64,000 nt of DNA, taken from positions 18,488,805-18,552,804 of the forward strand of contig OW203736.1 of the NCBI GenBank assembly GCA_934045075.1, in the 5' to 3' direction. How positions within the stretch are numbered: position 1 is the first letter of the stretch; every line of letters begins with the position of its first letter. The position numbers and the translations under genes were made by a program. Below, piece by piece: positions 10,761 through 23,575 of the stretch. Source of the stretch: Yponomeuta sedellus. Taxonomy: Eukaryota > Arthropoda > Insecta > Lepidoptera > Yponomeutidae. The notes under the pieces were generated by a model. It made no database searches. It was not told the origin of the DNA and saw only the letters and a program-made list of their open reading frames with translations.

Positions 10761-11213
10761 ATGTCACAAAATTGTTGCTGTGTACCTCGATGTGCTGTGG
10801 TTAGGAAAGATGGTAAGTAAATTTCGTGTTTCTACCAAACTATATTGTATGCAAGAACATTATCGTTCTTGGCCAAACCTACACTATTCGTCACTATGTG
10901 TAACATACCAATCTCGGTACGTTTAATTTCCGTGTGATTACATCTCTTTTTTATGTATTTATAAAGTGTTCTCTATCTATCTATACTGCGGTGAGTATGT
11001 AATCAGATTTAAACCTTACTATAACTCGTAAACAACTACCAGCTATTGTTCTCGGTATCCCTCAACCGGCAACCCTCAATTTTATCAATACTTTGTCTTA
11101 ACCTCCGCTGAATGTTGCATATTTCAGGTGTGCCTCTACACCGGTTCCCAGATCCAGAGACAAGTGCAGAAAAATTCAATACTTGGATTTCAAATATTGG
11201 TGGTGAAATAGCA
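10761..11213 (+). pseudogene. THAP-domain gene, first two exons (truncated)
   Basis: THAP domains are C2CH zinc fingers used by P-element-like and ISL2EU-like transposases and by host regulators. Exon 1 (10761-10812) starts MSQNCCCVPRCAVV, supplying the first two Cys, and ends at a consensus donor (GATG|GTAAGT). Exon 2 begins after 'atttcag' at 11128 and continues in phase with VPLHRFPDPETSAEKFNTWI, a classic mid-THAP segment with the invariant Pro and Trp. The second Cys/His pair is missing: the frame runs into a hairpin at 11214-11242 and then a LINE. It is probably a transposase relic. Confidence 0.65.
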
Positions 11214-11242
11214 ACCCACGAAAAAACTCTTTTTTCGTGGGT
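11214..11242. repeat. Perfect 13-bp hairpin
   Basis: 'acccacgaaaaaa' is followed by a 3-nt loop (ctc) and then its exact reverse complement. It sits inside the broken THAP exon 2. Confidence 0.8.
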
Positions 11243-11451
11243 AGCTGTGAAACTAGTCAGACGCACTTTAATTAGCTCCCTTAACTTTAATTATAAAAAA
11301 ATTGTATTTACTTACATTTTGTTTATTGTTTAATGGCAAAAAAAAGTATATTACAGCAGTAACACATTACTTTGCTTATGCACTAGCACTACGTGTCAAC
11401 TGTCTTCACCTCAACACTCCACACTTCAATCACCTCTACACATATAGCAAC

Positions 11452-12203
11452 ATGGAAACTATGGCTGCCATCAATAGCTTGGAGAAGAAATTTGAAGCAA
11501 CCATGGCATCATTCGAAGCCCGCATAGCTACCACCTCGTCTACTCCCACAAACTTGGATCAGCTGTCTTGTGAGTTTGCTGCCTTTAAAACGTGCATGAT
11601 GCAAGCAGTAGAACTTCTCCGAGTACAAATGTCGGCCTTTGCTGTGCAACTGGACGACATCGATAATACTGGGCGGAGAAAGTTCCTATGTCTGCATGGT
11701 GTCAAAGAGTCACAGGGGGACAATCTATGTGCCCAGGTGATCAACACTGTGAAGCAAAAACTCGAGCTAGAGAACTTCACGGAGGGCCACATCAAAACTT
11801 GCTTCCGGCTGGGGAAGGCATCTTCAACCAGCACCAGACCTCGGCCTATCCTTATTAGGTTCTCCACAGCAGCAATTCGGTCCCAGATATGGATTGGTAA
11901 GAAGGCGTTTAAGGGCAGCGGCATAAAGGTGGCTGAGTTCCTCACTCCAAGGCGCAGAGAAATATTCCTCGAAGCGAGACGGCGACATGGTATCCACCGT
12001 TGCTGGTCACAGGATGGTATATTTTTTCTTAAGCCAGCACTGTCAAGATCCGGCTTGACTCGTTACAGCAACTTGACCAGCTAGACTCCTCAGTGGCAGA
12101 GCCAGCGAGGCCTTCGCCTGCACCAGCTGTCGGGAAAACGAAGAAGGTCTCTGGTCCAACCACCAGGTCCGCGAAAGCCGCCAATAAGCCTGCGAAGAAA
12201 TAG
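11452..12203 (+). pseudogene. CR1-group ORF1 RNA-binding protein (frameshifted)
   Basis: The likely start is METMAAINSLEKKFEA at 11452. The N-terminal 90 residues are heptad-like and may form a coiled coil. The middle has the RRM-like core typical of CR1/L2 ORF1 proteins (RRKFLCLHGVKES, then FRLGKASSTSTRPRPILIRF). The frame ends early at 12084, while the neighbouring frame carries on from about 12035 with a Lys/Pro-rich tail ending in TAG at 12201. A 1-nt slip next to the T-run at 12020-12030 is the simplest cause. In an active element this chaperone coats the RNA. Confidence 0.7.
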
Positions 12204-12806
12204 TCGTGTCAGTATTACGGAACTTTGGGTTGCTGTAAAAATACTTGCTCACTTAGACTACTTTACTTACAGTGTTTGCCTATATTTGTACTCTCCTGGT
12301 ACTATATTTGTAATTCGCGGTATTAGTCCAAAAACATTTGCTTTTCACATTTGTCTCTCTCGTATTTCTAAGTTTTATGTGTACCCGAAAACTTTCTCTT
12401 TTCCTATTTTTAGGACATTTTTCTTCTATTATGACAGATGACAGTTCGATACTCGTTATTATTCTGAGGTTCGATAGGTACCGCAGATTAAACGTATGGC
12501 TGTATGTCAAATGTAGGTGCGTTTGAAAATCAACTCAGTTGGTTCCTGCCCATTGTTTTTCGTTTTGTATTTGTTTCTTTTTTTAATTCTTTTCTGTTAA
12601 CATTGTTGTTGTGTATAAAATTGTATGTACCCCGTAAGGGTCAACATGTCGTTTACTAAAATGTTTAATTTTCTTCTTTCTTTCCGGTGAACTGGCAGTT
12701 GATGTGTCTATTATTTTAGTTACTGTTGCCAATACAATTAAGTTTATATCATAATACATTATAATTTATTTACACTTATATTTATTAATTTATATATTTA
12801 TTTAAA

Positions 12807-15755
12807 ATGAATTCGTCTGTAGACTCTGAAATGTTCCACTCTTTCAACACCACCGACTCGTTTTCGGATGCCCTGGATGTGTCTGAGGTGCCGGTTCCAC
12901 TCGCCGACCAGCTTCACGACACTTTCTTACCACATCACAGGAATTTGAATGTCTGCCATATCAATGCACAAAGCATTCCTGCACATTATTCTGACCTTCT
13001 TGCCACTTTCACCAGCAATCATATCCACGCGTGCTTAGTCTCAGAGTCTTGGTTAAAACCTACACTACCCTCTTCGAGTTTTTGTTTACCCGGATACGTC
13101 CTTATCAGAAATGACCGTACCGGTAAACGCGGTGGTGCGGTTGCCATTTACCTCAGATCCGAGATTAAATATAAAATAATCGCCCAGTCCTACCCTTCGA
13201 GTGTAGGCTCCATTGAGTATTTATTTCTAGAATTATATTTTAATACCGTGAAATTCCTTCTCGGAACAGTATATGCCCCCCCTGGGATTGACTACTTTAG
13301 CACGCTGGAGACATTGCTGTTCACACATCTGCCCAATTATGACCATGTTCTAATTATGGGTGACTTTAACACCAACCTCCTTTCTGATAATTCACGTTCC
13401 CGTCAACTCTCATCCATAGTTTCTTCTGTTAATTTAAACACACTTCCTCTTGTGCCCACTTATCACATAAGTGATTCGCATACTCTTCTCGACCTCATTT
13501 TTACCTCCAAACAAGACCGTGTTCCTGCCCATGGCCAATTTACTGCGCCTGGCTTTTCTCATCACGACCTTATTTTTGCTTCGTACAAACTAAAAATCCC
13601 TAAATTTAAACCTAAAATTCTTCACCAACGTAATTTTGTGCGGATGGACGTGGATAAGCTCAAGGCTGATGCCGAGAGCTTAGACTGGTCACGGATAGAA
13701 TAGTTGAGTGCGGTAGATGAGAAGGTTGATCTTTTCAACAGTTTCATTATCGGCCTGTATGATACTCACGCACCAGTTCATGCGGTTAAAATGAAACGTC
13801 CCTCAGTTCCCTGGATGACGAAAGAAATCCGTGGGTTGATAGCGATGCGAGATAGTTTGCGCCGGAAACACAAGAAGACTCCGACTGCGGAAAACTGGAT
13901 TCTGTTTAAAACGGCCAGAAATCGCTGCAACCAAGTGATTAGGAACGCTAAGCGTCGCCATATACATTTGTCGATTGAACAATCCTCTGCCAATAATATT
14001 TGGAAATTTCTACGAACCCTGGGCTTTGGGAAGTGTCGGCAAGACTTGAGCTCGTCTCTTGACGTCAATGGTCTAAACCAACATTTTTCATCTCCCCCAC
14101 ACTGTATTGATCCTCTGCTGAAGGCTTTGACAATAAAGTCCATAGCATCCTCTCCCGTAGCTTCACCCCACCCTTTCTGCTTCACCCCGGTTACTGGCTC
14201 CGATATCGATAAAATCATCCGCTCCGTTCACACTAAGGCAGTAGGTCAGGATTCTGTTGGGCGTGACCTGTTATTGCCGATCCTAAACACGATTCTCCCC
14301 GCCCTTACCCACATTATAAATTTCTCTCTTTTTTCCAGTTCCTTTCCATCCCAGTGGAAAATGGCGTTTATGGTGCCTATTCCAAAAATTTCAAGTCCCA
14401 CGGACTTTAAACACTATAGACCCATTTCCATCTTGCCTTACCTATCCAAAATACTGGAACGTGTAGTGAACCGTCAGCTTATGGCTTTTCTCCACACGAA
14501 CCAACTCCTAAACTCATTCCAATCTGGTTTCCGTCCATCCCATAGCACATCTTCCACCCTCATCAAAATAACAGACGATTTCCGACATGCTATGGATGGT
14601 CAACAGCTTACTCTCCTTACCTTACTAGATTTTAGTAGTGCATTTAACTGCGTAGACTACAAAATCCTTCTCGCCATTCTTCGCTCCCTCAACATATCGG
14701 AGTCAGTCGCTGTGTGGTTTCACACATATCTCCACGGTCGTCAGCAGCGCATACGTGCAGATGACGTTCTCTCGGACTGGTGCGACGTCACTGCTGGTGT
14801 TCCACAGGGAGGAGTGCTTTCTCCGTTACTTTTTTCCGTTTTTATTAATACCCTTGTCTCCGTAGTTAACTTCAGTTCCTATCACTTGTACGCAGACGAT
14901 CTCCAACTCTACTTGCCGTCTAAGCAGGAGCTTCTCCCAGTCACAGTCCAGAAAATGAACTCGGATCTGATCTGGATTAGTGCCTGGACTGAGCAGTATG
15001 GTCTCCTGGTCAATCATGGCAAGACGCAGGTGATAATCCTGGGCAGTAGGGCTCTGCTATCTAAGATCGATGGGGATACCTTGCCGCCGGTCTGTTATAA
15101 TGGCGTGCCCTTACCGTACTGTAAGGAAGTAAAAAACTTAGTTCTTTATATCCAAGACAATCTGTCATGGGAAAAACAAGTTGCTGAGGTAAGTAGAAAG
15201 ATCTTCGCGACCATGCATTCGCTTAAGCGTATGCAAAAGTTCCTACCGTACTCCGCCAAAGTTGCGTTGGTCAACGCTTTGCTTCTCCCAGTCATTGACT
15301 ATGCAGATGTGTGTTATCCCGACCTCACTGAGGAACTTCTCGATAAATTAGATCGACTTCTCAACGTCTGTATTCGTTATATCTTTGGCCTTCGTAAATA
15401 TGACCATGTTTCCCAGTTTCGCACTCAGCTAAATTGGCTAAATATCCGCTCCCGCAGGAATGCTCACATTGTGACTCTTCTTTACGGCATTTTACATGAC
15501 TCTTTCTCTCCCCAGTACCTCCGCGAACGTTTCGTCCCTCGTGGCGCGCATGGTCGCCTTCAGCGTCCATGCAAAAACCTCCTTCTTGACATCCCCGTGC
15601 ATGGTACGGCAGGCTATGCGAATTCTTTCACTGTGACAGCAGTGCGCTTGTGGAACGCGCTGCCCCTAGACATACGCCAGGCCCAGTCAGTTGATGTGTT
15701 TAAGAGTGGAATCCATAAGCACTACTTCGGACTTCAGAGTAATACTCCTTTATAG
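12807..15755 (+). pseudogene. CR1-group ORF2: endonuclease-reverse transcriptase with internal TAG
   Basis: The first 299 codons carry the AP-endonuclease (VCHINAQSIPAH, SESWLK, GDFNTNLLSDN, SHHDLIF). A single in-frame TAG at 13701-13703 interrupts, and the same frame then runs on to 15755 with the RT: YRPISILPYLSKILERVV, LLDFSSAFNCVDY, AGVPQGGVLSP and the catalytic YADD at about 14890. No other stop breaks the ~980 codons, so one point change (for example a Trp codon to TAG) may be the only lesion. The C-terminus (AVRLWNALPLDIR) is typical of the group. Confidence 0.88.
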
Positions 15756-16146
15756 GTATATTTTTGTAGTTTATATAATGTAGGTATGTATATATATGTA
15801 TAAATATATATATTTATATCATTATAATGTGTATTCTAAGTATTCATGTTATTCATTCGGTATTTTCTTAATAAGTTTTTTTTTTGTTTCAACTTATACG
15901 ATGCGATTTTATTAAATTATGATAATTTATTTACTAGGTATAACTCTCTTCGGGCACTACCCGCACTAATATCCACATAACCCAAGGTTAGCTGGAAGAA
16001 AATACTCATTAGTATTAAGCTCGCCTTTGTACAAATATGCTTATTGTGCAATAAAGAATTTTCTAATCTAATCTAATCTATTTAATAAAATAATTCTATA
16101 CACAATAAGCCCATTGCCACGGCAATGGTGTCTGTGGAGTCAAAAA

Positions 16147-17008
16147 CTAATTATTTAAATATTTTTTTAAAGATAACGGAGAGGGATTGGGGCTTAGGTT
16201 CAGATCATGTGGCATTAAATCAGCAGGGCGTTGACTAATTCCTTCACCGACGTTAGTTGTGCGATATGGTATTCCTTCCTTGGATCTCACAAAATTGTGC
16301 AATACACAGGCACTTTTAATTATATTATTGACTACCTCAGGGGTTCGGCAACGTATTGGTGATTCGAATATCATATTTTTTTCCGTTAACATGCCAAAAG
16401 CACACTCGACACTTTTTCTAGCACGGGATAATCTATAATTAAAGATGCGTGAGATGTTGGTGGCAGTTCTTCCTGGAAAAGGTCTCATTAAATATTTTTC
16501 CAAAGGAAAGGCTTCATCTCCAACAAAGTAAAATGGAAATGAGTAATTATTTTCATCCATTGGCAACGGTCCTGGTGCAGGAATATTTAGTGCATCTTCC
16601 TCAATAAGACGCTTCATAGATGAAACTCTGAAAATACCTGCGTCACTATTTCTACCTGCATATCCCACTTCTATCATTGTAAACAGACAATCAGCATCGG
16701 CACATGCCATTAAGATTACAGAATGATAATTTTTGTAATTAAAATTAGTAGATCCCGTATTTGGGGTTTTTTTTATTCTAAAATGTTTTCCGTCAATCGA
16801 GCCTAGAAATTTAGGCATATTCCACAAAGTATAGTATCGTTCAGCAATTCGCTTCCACTTATCATGATCTGGAACCGGCATAAATCTATTCTTTAAAGAA
16901 TCCCATATTTTTTTTGTAGTATCAGCCACAATCGTTGCAATTGTGGATTCTCCTCTAGCGAAGTATAAGCCCACTGCCACATATGTACTAGATGTACCTC
17001 CTAAATAC
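16147..17008 (-). CDS. PIF/Harbinger transposase, main catalytic exon
   Basis: DDE_Tnp_4 family nuclease that excises and inserts a Harbinger element. The exon begins after an acceptor on minus ('tttgtttacag') and opens with RYLGGTSSTYVAVGLYFARG, the region just before the catalytic core. The DDE triad lies in GSIDGKHFRIKK, GYAGRNSDAGIF and, after FVGDEAFPLEKYLMRPFPG, in SVECAFGML. The frame is open to its stop at 16147. The N-terminal exon is not found nearby; in the first Harbinger copy (3643) that exon lies beyond the antisense MADF gene, and the equivalent place here is past 40742. It could be intact but headless. Confidence 0.88.
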
Positions 17009-17208
17009 CTGTAAACAAATAAAAAACAATGAGAGACAACATATAAAATAAATTATTTTAATAGATTTTAATAGACAGGGTCTTGGATGTTAAATCTATC
17101 GTCGAGTTAGCACCTATAACACAAGTCATTAAGTTGTACTTAGTATGGGGTTAACAAGATCTGTGTGTTATGTCCATATGTATATTTTTTTTTATTTTTT
17201 TTTCACAG

Positions 17209-17519
17209 GTGCTGCTTGCAAAGAAAAATGGCGAAATCTACGTGTTGTTTATATGAGACATCTGAAACCTTTGCCAAGTGGTTCTGGAAGAAAACGGAAA
17301 AAACCGTACTATTTACTTGATTATATGCATTTTTTAACGCCATATGTAAAACCGACGAATCCACCTGAAGCAGGGAACCTGCCATCCACTTCATTAGAGA
17401 ATACATCTGATATGTCAAACTATCTGCCAGACGACGTGCCCGCCGAGTCCGGGCAACCTACTGAGCGCTGTGATATAGACCTGCACCTTCCAGTACACAA
17501 GATTATATTCAAGATAATC
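17209..17519 (+). pseudogene. Harbinger MADF/BESS protein, 5' part (split by BEL/Pao)
   Basis: The exon follows a strong polypyrimidine tract and 'cacag'. It opens with GAACKEKWRNLRVVYMRHL, the second half of a MADF DNA-binding domain, followed by a Lys-rich segment and an acidic Ser/Pro linker. Coding sequence stops at 17519, where the 5-bp duplication and LTR of a BEL/Pao element begin; the rest resumes at 40302. A 1-nt frame change is also needed between about 17460 and 17519 to enter the downstream frame. The intron phase matches the homologous exon at 2493. Confidence 0.75.
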
Positions 17520-17524
17520 CAACC

Positions 17525-17778
17525 TGTTAGGGTTCTAACCTAACTGGATTTAAAATGAGTGGACTGTATATTCACTGGTAAAATATAATATAATGGTCCG
17601 AAAATATAATAAATAACATATAAGTGCAACGACCTAACAGTAGCGTAGTCCAAGCGAGAGAGAGCACCGGAGCCGTTGGCGTTGGTGCGGTGACGTCGGC
17701 GGCGCGTGCGGCGGTGCGTGGGGCTTTAACCAATCAGCGCCCAGCAGCCGCGCACCTCAACTATCGGTGTCTCCGACA
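17525..17778 (-). repeat. BEL/Pao 3' LTR
   Basis: On plus it starts TGTTAGGGTT and ends GTCTCCGACA; on minus it reads TGTCGG...CTAACA. Nearly identical to 40044-40296. The last five codons of Pol run into it. Preceded by the target duplication CAACC. Confidence 0.93.
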
Positions 17779-20700
17779 TACTCCCGGGGTTGAAGATCCA
17801 TCTTCAAGAGATTGGTAGAGGGCAAAGATTATTAAAGCTCTTCTTATTGTTCCTCTCTTAGTCTTCAGATCCACAACACGCGTGACGCCATCCTTGCCTG
17901 GGTATGTTTGGACGACACGCCCCAGAGACCACAGCATTGGTGGCAGCGATTTATCTTTGATCACGACAATGGTACCTGCCTTCAGCTCTCCCTTTGAATG
18001 TTGCCATTTCGTCTTTTGCTGTAGGAGGGTCACATATTCTTGACTGAAACGATTACAAAAGTGTTGTTTAATAAGCTGGATTCGTCGATAGCGGTCCAGA
18101 CGGTTGATATTGGCGTCAAGCATTTGTGGATGAGGAACACATGTAAGCGACCGTCCGATCAGAAAGTGGGCAGGGGTGAGCGCAGTGAAGTCGGCAGGAT
18201 CCGATGAGAGTGGAGTAAGTGGGCGTGAATTAAGAATGGATTCAATTTGAACCAAACAACTGGACATTTCTTCGTAAGTGAAATGAGTTAGATTTAAAAT
18301 TCGTTTTAAGTGATATTTGGTTGAGCGTACAGCTGCTTCGGTGATGCCATTGAAATGTGGCGAATAAGCAGGGCCAAAATTAAATTTAATTCCCTCTTGG
18401 GACATTTTAGCTGAAATATTACTACCTTTTATAAGGTTGTGCAGTTCGTTGCTAGTGCCAACAAAATTGGTGCCATTATCTGACGTAATGCTGTGTGGTT
18501 TACCCCTGCGAGCAATGAACCGATTGAGTGCTGCCATATATGCTTCCTTTGTGAGATCCGTAACAAGCTCAAGATGCACAGCTTTAACTGCTAAACAAAC
18601 AAATATGCATACGTAGGATTTGATCAACCTACAGCCTCTTCCCTTTCGGTCCGCTATCATTATTGGTCCAGCATAATCGACACTGCAATTTAGGAACGGA
18701 AATTCTAAGTCTGTTCGTGTTGTTGGCAACTGACCCATTATCGGCTGAACAGATTGTGATTTATATCGACAACATTTCACACATTGTTTTACAATCTTTT
18801 TTGAGAGCGCTCGGCCTGCTAATGGCCAATATGTTTGTCTCATTTGGGCAAGGAGTAATTGCGGACCACAATGAAAATATTTAATATGATTTAAACGAAA
18901 TAAAAGCTGAGTCACGTAATGTTTACTGTCCAAGAGTATAGGGTGCTTTACACTGTAGGTATATGGTGAGTTATCTAGCCTTCCGCCTACTCTCATTAAA
19001 TTATTAGAGTCCATAAATGGAGATAAGGAATTAATTTTATTATTTTTTGCTATTTCTTTGCCTGTAACTAGGCATTGATATTCGTCAGGAAACATTTCGA
19101 TCTGACTGGACTTTAAAATGAAGTTTAGTGCTGATTGCAGCTCATCGCACGTTAAATGAGCGGTTGATTTGTTATCCTTATGGCGGATATTATAAACAAA
19201 TCTTAGTATGTATGCAACGACACGTTGTAATGAAGTGAACGTTGAATACCGCTTAATTAATGTATTTAGAAAAGATTCGTTATCATTTTTATTGTGGACG
19301 CAATGAGATAATTCTTCCGTGGGGCCGGCGTTCTCGCTAGTGCTAGCAATAGGCATTTTAGGCCACGAGCTTTCGCTGGCCATTAGATAAGAAGGGCCTG
19401 ACCACCAAAGAGCACAGCTGCCGAGTTGATCGGCCTTCACCCCGCGAGAAACAAGGTCCGCCGGATTCTCCTTTGACGGTACGTAGCTCCATATATAACC
19501 CATTGTAGATTCCTGTATTTCAGCCACGCGATTTCCAACAAAAGCCCCGAGCTGACTAGCTGACGAAGATGCAAGCCAGCCCAAGACAATTGTCGAATCG
19601 CACCAGAATCTACAAGCGTCAAAGGTAATTGTAAGTGACGTCATAACCTTAGTACACAGTCTTGCCCCTAACAGCGCCCCACACAACTCGAGGCGAGGTA
19701 TTGTTAGTGTTTTTATAGGGGCTATCTTGTTTTTAGAAGCCAAGAGGCGAACTTGCACTATTCCCTTGTCGCTTATAGTACGAATATAGACGCAAGCACC
19801 ATAAGCTTTCTCGGAAGCGTCTGTAAAGGTATGTAATTGGATTGTTTTATAATTACTACTCGCTATCCAACGTGGTATACGCAAGTTATTAAGTGAATGA
19901 ATGTTACTAGAAAATATTAACCAAAGTGATGCGATATTTTGTGGAATTGTTTCATCCCAACCGCATTTAATTTTCCAAAGCTGCTGTAATATGATTTTTG
20001 CTTCTACAACACATGGTCCCACGAGACCAAGTGGGTCAAAAATTTGACTTACCACTGATAATATGGCGCGTTTTGTAATTTGCTCATTTTGTTTCACATT
20101 AATTGAGTAAGAAAGTGTGTCCGTTTCGCAATGCCAATTTAAGCCTAGTGTTTTAGTGTTGAAATTTGAGTTTGTGTCAAAATGTTATATTTTGTCTTGC
20201 GCAGTAAACTGCCATTTTCTCAAGTTGAATTTAGCTGAGGCAAGAATGGAACTGACACTCTTACTTAAATGTATAGCTCCTTCTAAAGTGTCTGAGCCGC
20301 TCAAAAAATCGTCTACATAAAAATCTTTACTGATAGCTCTTTCTACTTCGCTGTCTGAGGCTTCTGCTGCAAGGCTTACAAGACATTTTGTTGCGAGATA
20401 TGGCGCAGACGCTGTGCCATAAGTCACTGTATTCAGAGTGTAAGTTTTCAATGGCTGCGATGGACTACGCCTAAATATTATTTGCTGTAGGAAACGTTGA
20501 GAAGGGTTTAGTAATATAGCCCTATACATTTTCTCAATATCAGCCGAAATTACAAATTTATGCTGCCTGAAACGCAGTAAAATGGATAAGAGGTCGTCCT
20601 GCACAGTAGGGCCGACCATTTCAATGTCATTTGACGACAAACCGGAAGTGGTGACAGCTGACGCATCAAACACCACTCTCAGCTTTGTTGTAGTGCTTTG

Positions 20701-22911
20701 TTCGCGTAAAACGCCGTGATGCGGTAAGTAATACTTTGGATTATTATTATTATTATTAGTGGAATTTAAGCTTTCATTTTCTGACATATGGCCAAGTTCT
20801 AAATACTCATCCATAAATTGAAGGTACCGTTGTTTAAATGTTGGTTCTTTATTGAGCCTGCGTTCTAAGGACAGGAATCGAACCTTGGCCCTTTGGTATG
20901 AGTCTCCTAAGTCCTTAGGTGAACCTTTAAGAGGCATAGTCACGACGAAACGACCATTATCATTTCGTATTGTATTAATTTCGAAGCTTTTTTCGCATTG
21001 TCTCTCTTCGACAGATAGTGCAGTATTAGGCAATACACTAACAAGCTCCCAGAAGCGGGAAAGCTCTGTTTTGGTTTCTTGAGTAAAATGACATAGCGGT
21101 GGTGAGTTTGATTGTGAAATGTAACCCGAAATGAGCCACCCTAATTTGGTCTCGTACAATGTAGGCATGTACTTACCTAACTCAATTGATTTGGTGCCAA
21201 GAATGTTCCAAAAGACCTCGGCTCCTACGAGGATGTCAATAGCTGACGGAATATTAAATGACGGGTCAGCAAGACTGATGCCTGAAGGTAGGGGAATATC
21301 GGCAATATTTATGTATGTTGCTGGCAGGGATTTGGTAATCTCTGGCAAAATTAAACAGTTTAAGTCTACTTTATAATGGCCGTTATTTGACTCAAGTGTG
21401 AGTTGGCAAGACTGTGTGCTGTTACTAGTTTGGTTATTAATACCTGTTATATTGGAGCTCGCACCGCGTCGGGACAATTCGAGCTTACCGCACAGTTCAT
21501 CAGTAATAAAGTTGGCCGTGCTGCCGTTGTCAAGCAAGACTCGCGCGGAGCGGCGAGCGCCATTGCGGTCCAGCACTTTCACCAACGCTGTGGGAAGCAA
21601 AATTTGCGGCGAAGTAGCAGGTTGCTTAACTGACATGTTAGCTGCTAAAGCTACGTTGTCTACTTCCCTGACCTCCTGTTCTTTTTCTAAGTGAAGCAGA
21701 GTATTATGTCTTAACTTACAATACCTACAATGAGCCAGCTTGCAGCGCCGGTTTATATGTCCCGGGCGGAGACAATTTAAACATACTTTGAACTCCCGAG
21801 CTTTTTCATTGCGAAGCTCTATTGATAGTTGTCTGAATGTTTCACAGCTATATAAATTGTGTGCTTGATTGCACATGGGGCATTGTTGTTGGTACATTTT
21901 TTTACTATTTTGATTGTTACTTGTGGCCACAATAAAACTTTTTGATTTACTCACCTCAACCTTTTTTATCGTTCTAGATTCTTCCAATGATTCTAATAAG
22001 TCAGCCCTATTATTGAGAAATTTATTGAATTGTGACAAACTTGCTATCTCTGTTAAACTGTTGCGATACTGCTCCCATTCACGGCTGGTTACAGCATCTA
22101 ACTTTGAGGACATCATGTAGATAATTAGCGTGTCCCAGCTGGTTGTTGGTTGTTTCAGAGTAGTCAACGCCCGTAAGTTTTTATTTGTTGTATCAACAAG
22201 GCTTCTAATAGCTTTGCTTGACTCTCTGGGAATATTCTCAATATTGAACAAGGCTTGTACATGATTATTAACCAACACGCGATTATTATTGTATCTTTCG
22301 AGTAGCATTTGCCAAGCATTTGTGTAGTTATCACTTGTGAAGTCTAGACTTTTAATTATAAGAGCTGCACTTCCCTTTAACGATGCCCTGAGATAGTGAA
22401 ATTTATTAATGTTGTCGATTGAATTATTATCGTGTATCAGCGACTGAAATGTGTCCCTACACTCAAGCCAATATTGATAGGTACCATCGAAGTGGGGAAG
22501 GTCAATTTGGGGTAGTCTAACAAGACTATTCTTACTATTTGCTTGTGCATCATGGTCACTTGCTACAGGACTCACCTGGTCGCTTTTGGGCTTTCCCTGG
22601 ATCAGTAATTGACGAGCTTGAGCTACCAGCTTGAAATACAAGCTCTCAAACTGTTCACGCTCAGCATTTTGCTTGGTCCCGGCTTGGTCGTCACCACACA
22701 GCATTTCGATTTCCGACTGCAAACTGTCGAATTGATCATATAGTAATTCTATCTTTGTTAATCGGAATTCTAACTCGCACACCATCACGTCACTTAGAGA
22801 TGCACAACTCTTTGGCACTGATAAATAATTGGCAAATTGAGTAAGCTTTGTTTTGCAAATAGCCCGTTTCATTATTAAATTATCCATATTAGGAAGAATA
22901 AATGAAAACAA
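17761..22911 (-). pseudogene. BEL/Pao Gag-Pol polyprotein with one in-frame TAA
   Basis: A single reading frame of about 1717 codons broken by one TAA at 20187-20185. The likely start is MDNLIMKRA (plus about 22887). Order: Gag with the DUF1759 region (LPQIDLPHFDGTYQYW); zinc knuckles (CPMCNQAHNLYSC, CLNCLRPGHINRRC, CRYCKLRHNTLLH); aspartic protease (VLLDNGSTANFI); RT with RVVFDAS and catalytic YVDD at residue ~865; [stop]; RNase H (LHTFTDASEKAYGA, IPRLELCGALLGA); integrase zinc and core (NCSVDYAGPI, ITSDNGTNFVG, then GITEAAVRSTK with the Glu); DUF5641 end. There is no envelope gene. Apart from the TAA all catalytic residues I can check are present. Confidence 0.92.
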
Positions 22912-23569
22912 GCAAAGAAAATTACCTCAAATGCAATGCGTTCGGAAGAATGTGAAAATAAAATGGCGGATAGATAAGAGCCGTTGCAGCGAGCGTGGCG
23001 ATTGAAATCGGTCTGCGAACTGGTTTTTTCTATTGAGATGCGTGAACTTGAAATATGGAAGTGGGTCAGCTGTGCATTGATAACGGTATCTTGATGCGAT
23101 TATTAATGATTCGCCAAATGCAGTTGCGATTTATTTGAGATGCCTACTTACTAAAAATGCACTTTTGGCTGCAAATTGAAAGGGGAAAGGTTGGGAAGGT
23201 AGGATATGATCGGAACGGACTCACAGTATTCCAGATTCCTCCTTATTGTCCTTTGTGCTCTCAGCTTGGTTGACGATGACTCGACGCAGTAGCACGATTA
23301 CAGGTGATTCGACAATTGTAGGTGCCGTTGATACGTAGCTGCCGCGTGGCCGATTCCTTTGTAACCGATGTCCGTGGAATTGTTCTTGCGTAGTCGTGAA
23401 GGCTGCTTCTCAAGTGATTTTGCAAGTATCTTCGAAGTCTCCTTGACAAGATTGCGCTTGCAGGTATCTTCAAAGTTTCTTCGACAAAATTTTGAATTTC
23501 CACGTAGCAACGGTCGGTCGTGTACTTGCTATTATTTTCGGCGAATAGGTAATCCTAAAGGACCACTAT
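22912..23569 (-). other. BEL/Pao untranslated leader and probable primer-binding site
   Basis: Between Gag and the 5' LTR, no conserved ORF. Directly inside the LTR end on minus, after 'tag', comes TGGTCCTTTAGGATTACC, which fits a primer site pairing with a tRNA 3' CCA end. I did not identify the tRNA. Confidence 0.55.
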
Positions 23570-23575
23570 GTTAGG
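23570..23575. repeat. Polinton target-site duplication, left
   Basis: GTTAGG, repeated at 40044-40049 directly outside the right terminal repeat. Six bases is the standard Polinton duplication length. Confidence 0.95.

Larger units (their letters stand above)
11300..16080 (+). mobile_element. CR1-group LINE (Daphne/Kiri-like), nearly full length
   Basis: A two-ORF non-LTR retrotransposon on plus: ORF1 (11452-12203, frameshifted), an untranslated spacer 12204-12806, ORF2 (12807-15755, one internal TAG), a 3' UTR, and a tail of TCTAA repeats at about 16057-16080 after an AATAAAG signal at 16050. A short pentameric tail rather than poly-A is usual for CR1/L2-group elements. The 5' boundary near 11300 is a guess. 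Confidence 0.8.

Noticed and set aside
17761..22911. Endogenous retrovirus with envelope
   Set aside because: The Pol frame ends inside the 3' LTR and no further ORF exists, so there is no room for an envelope gene; domain order is BEL/Pao.
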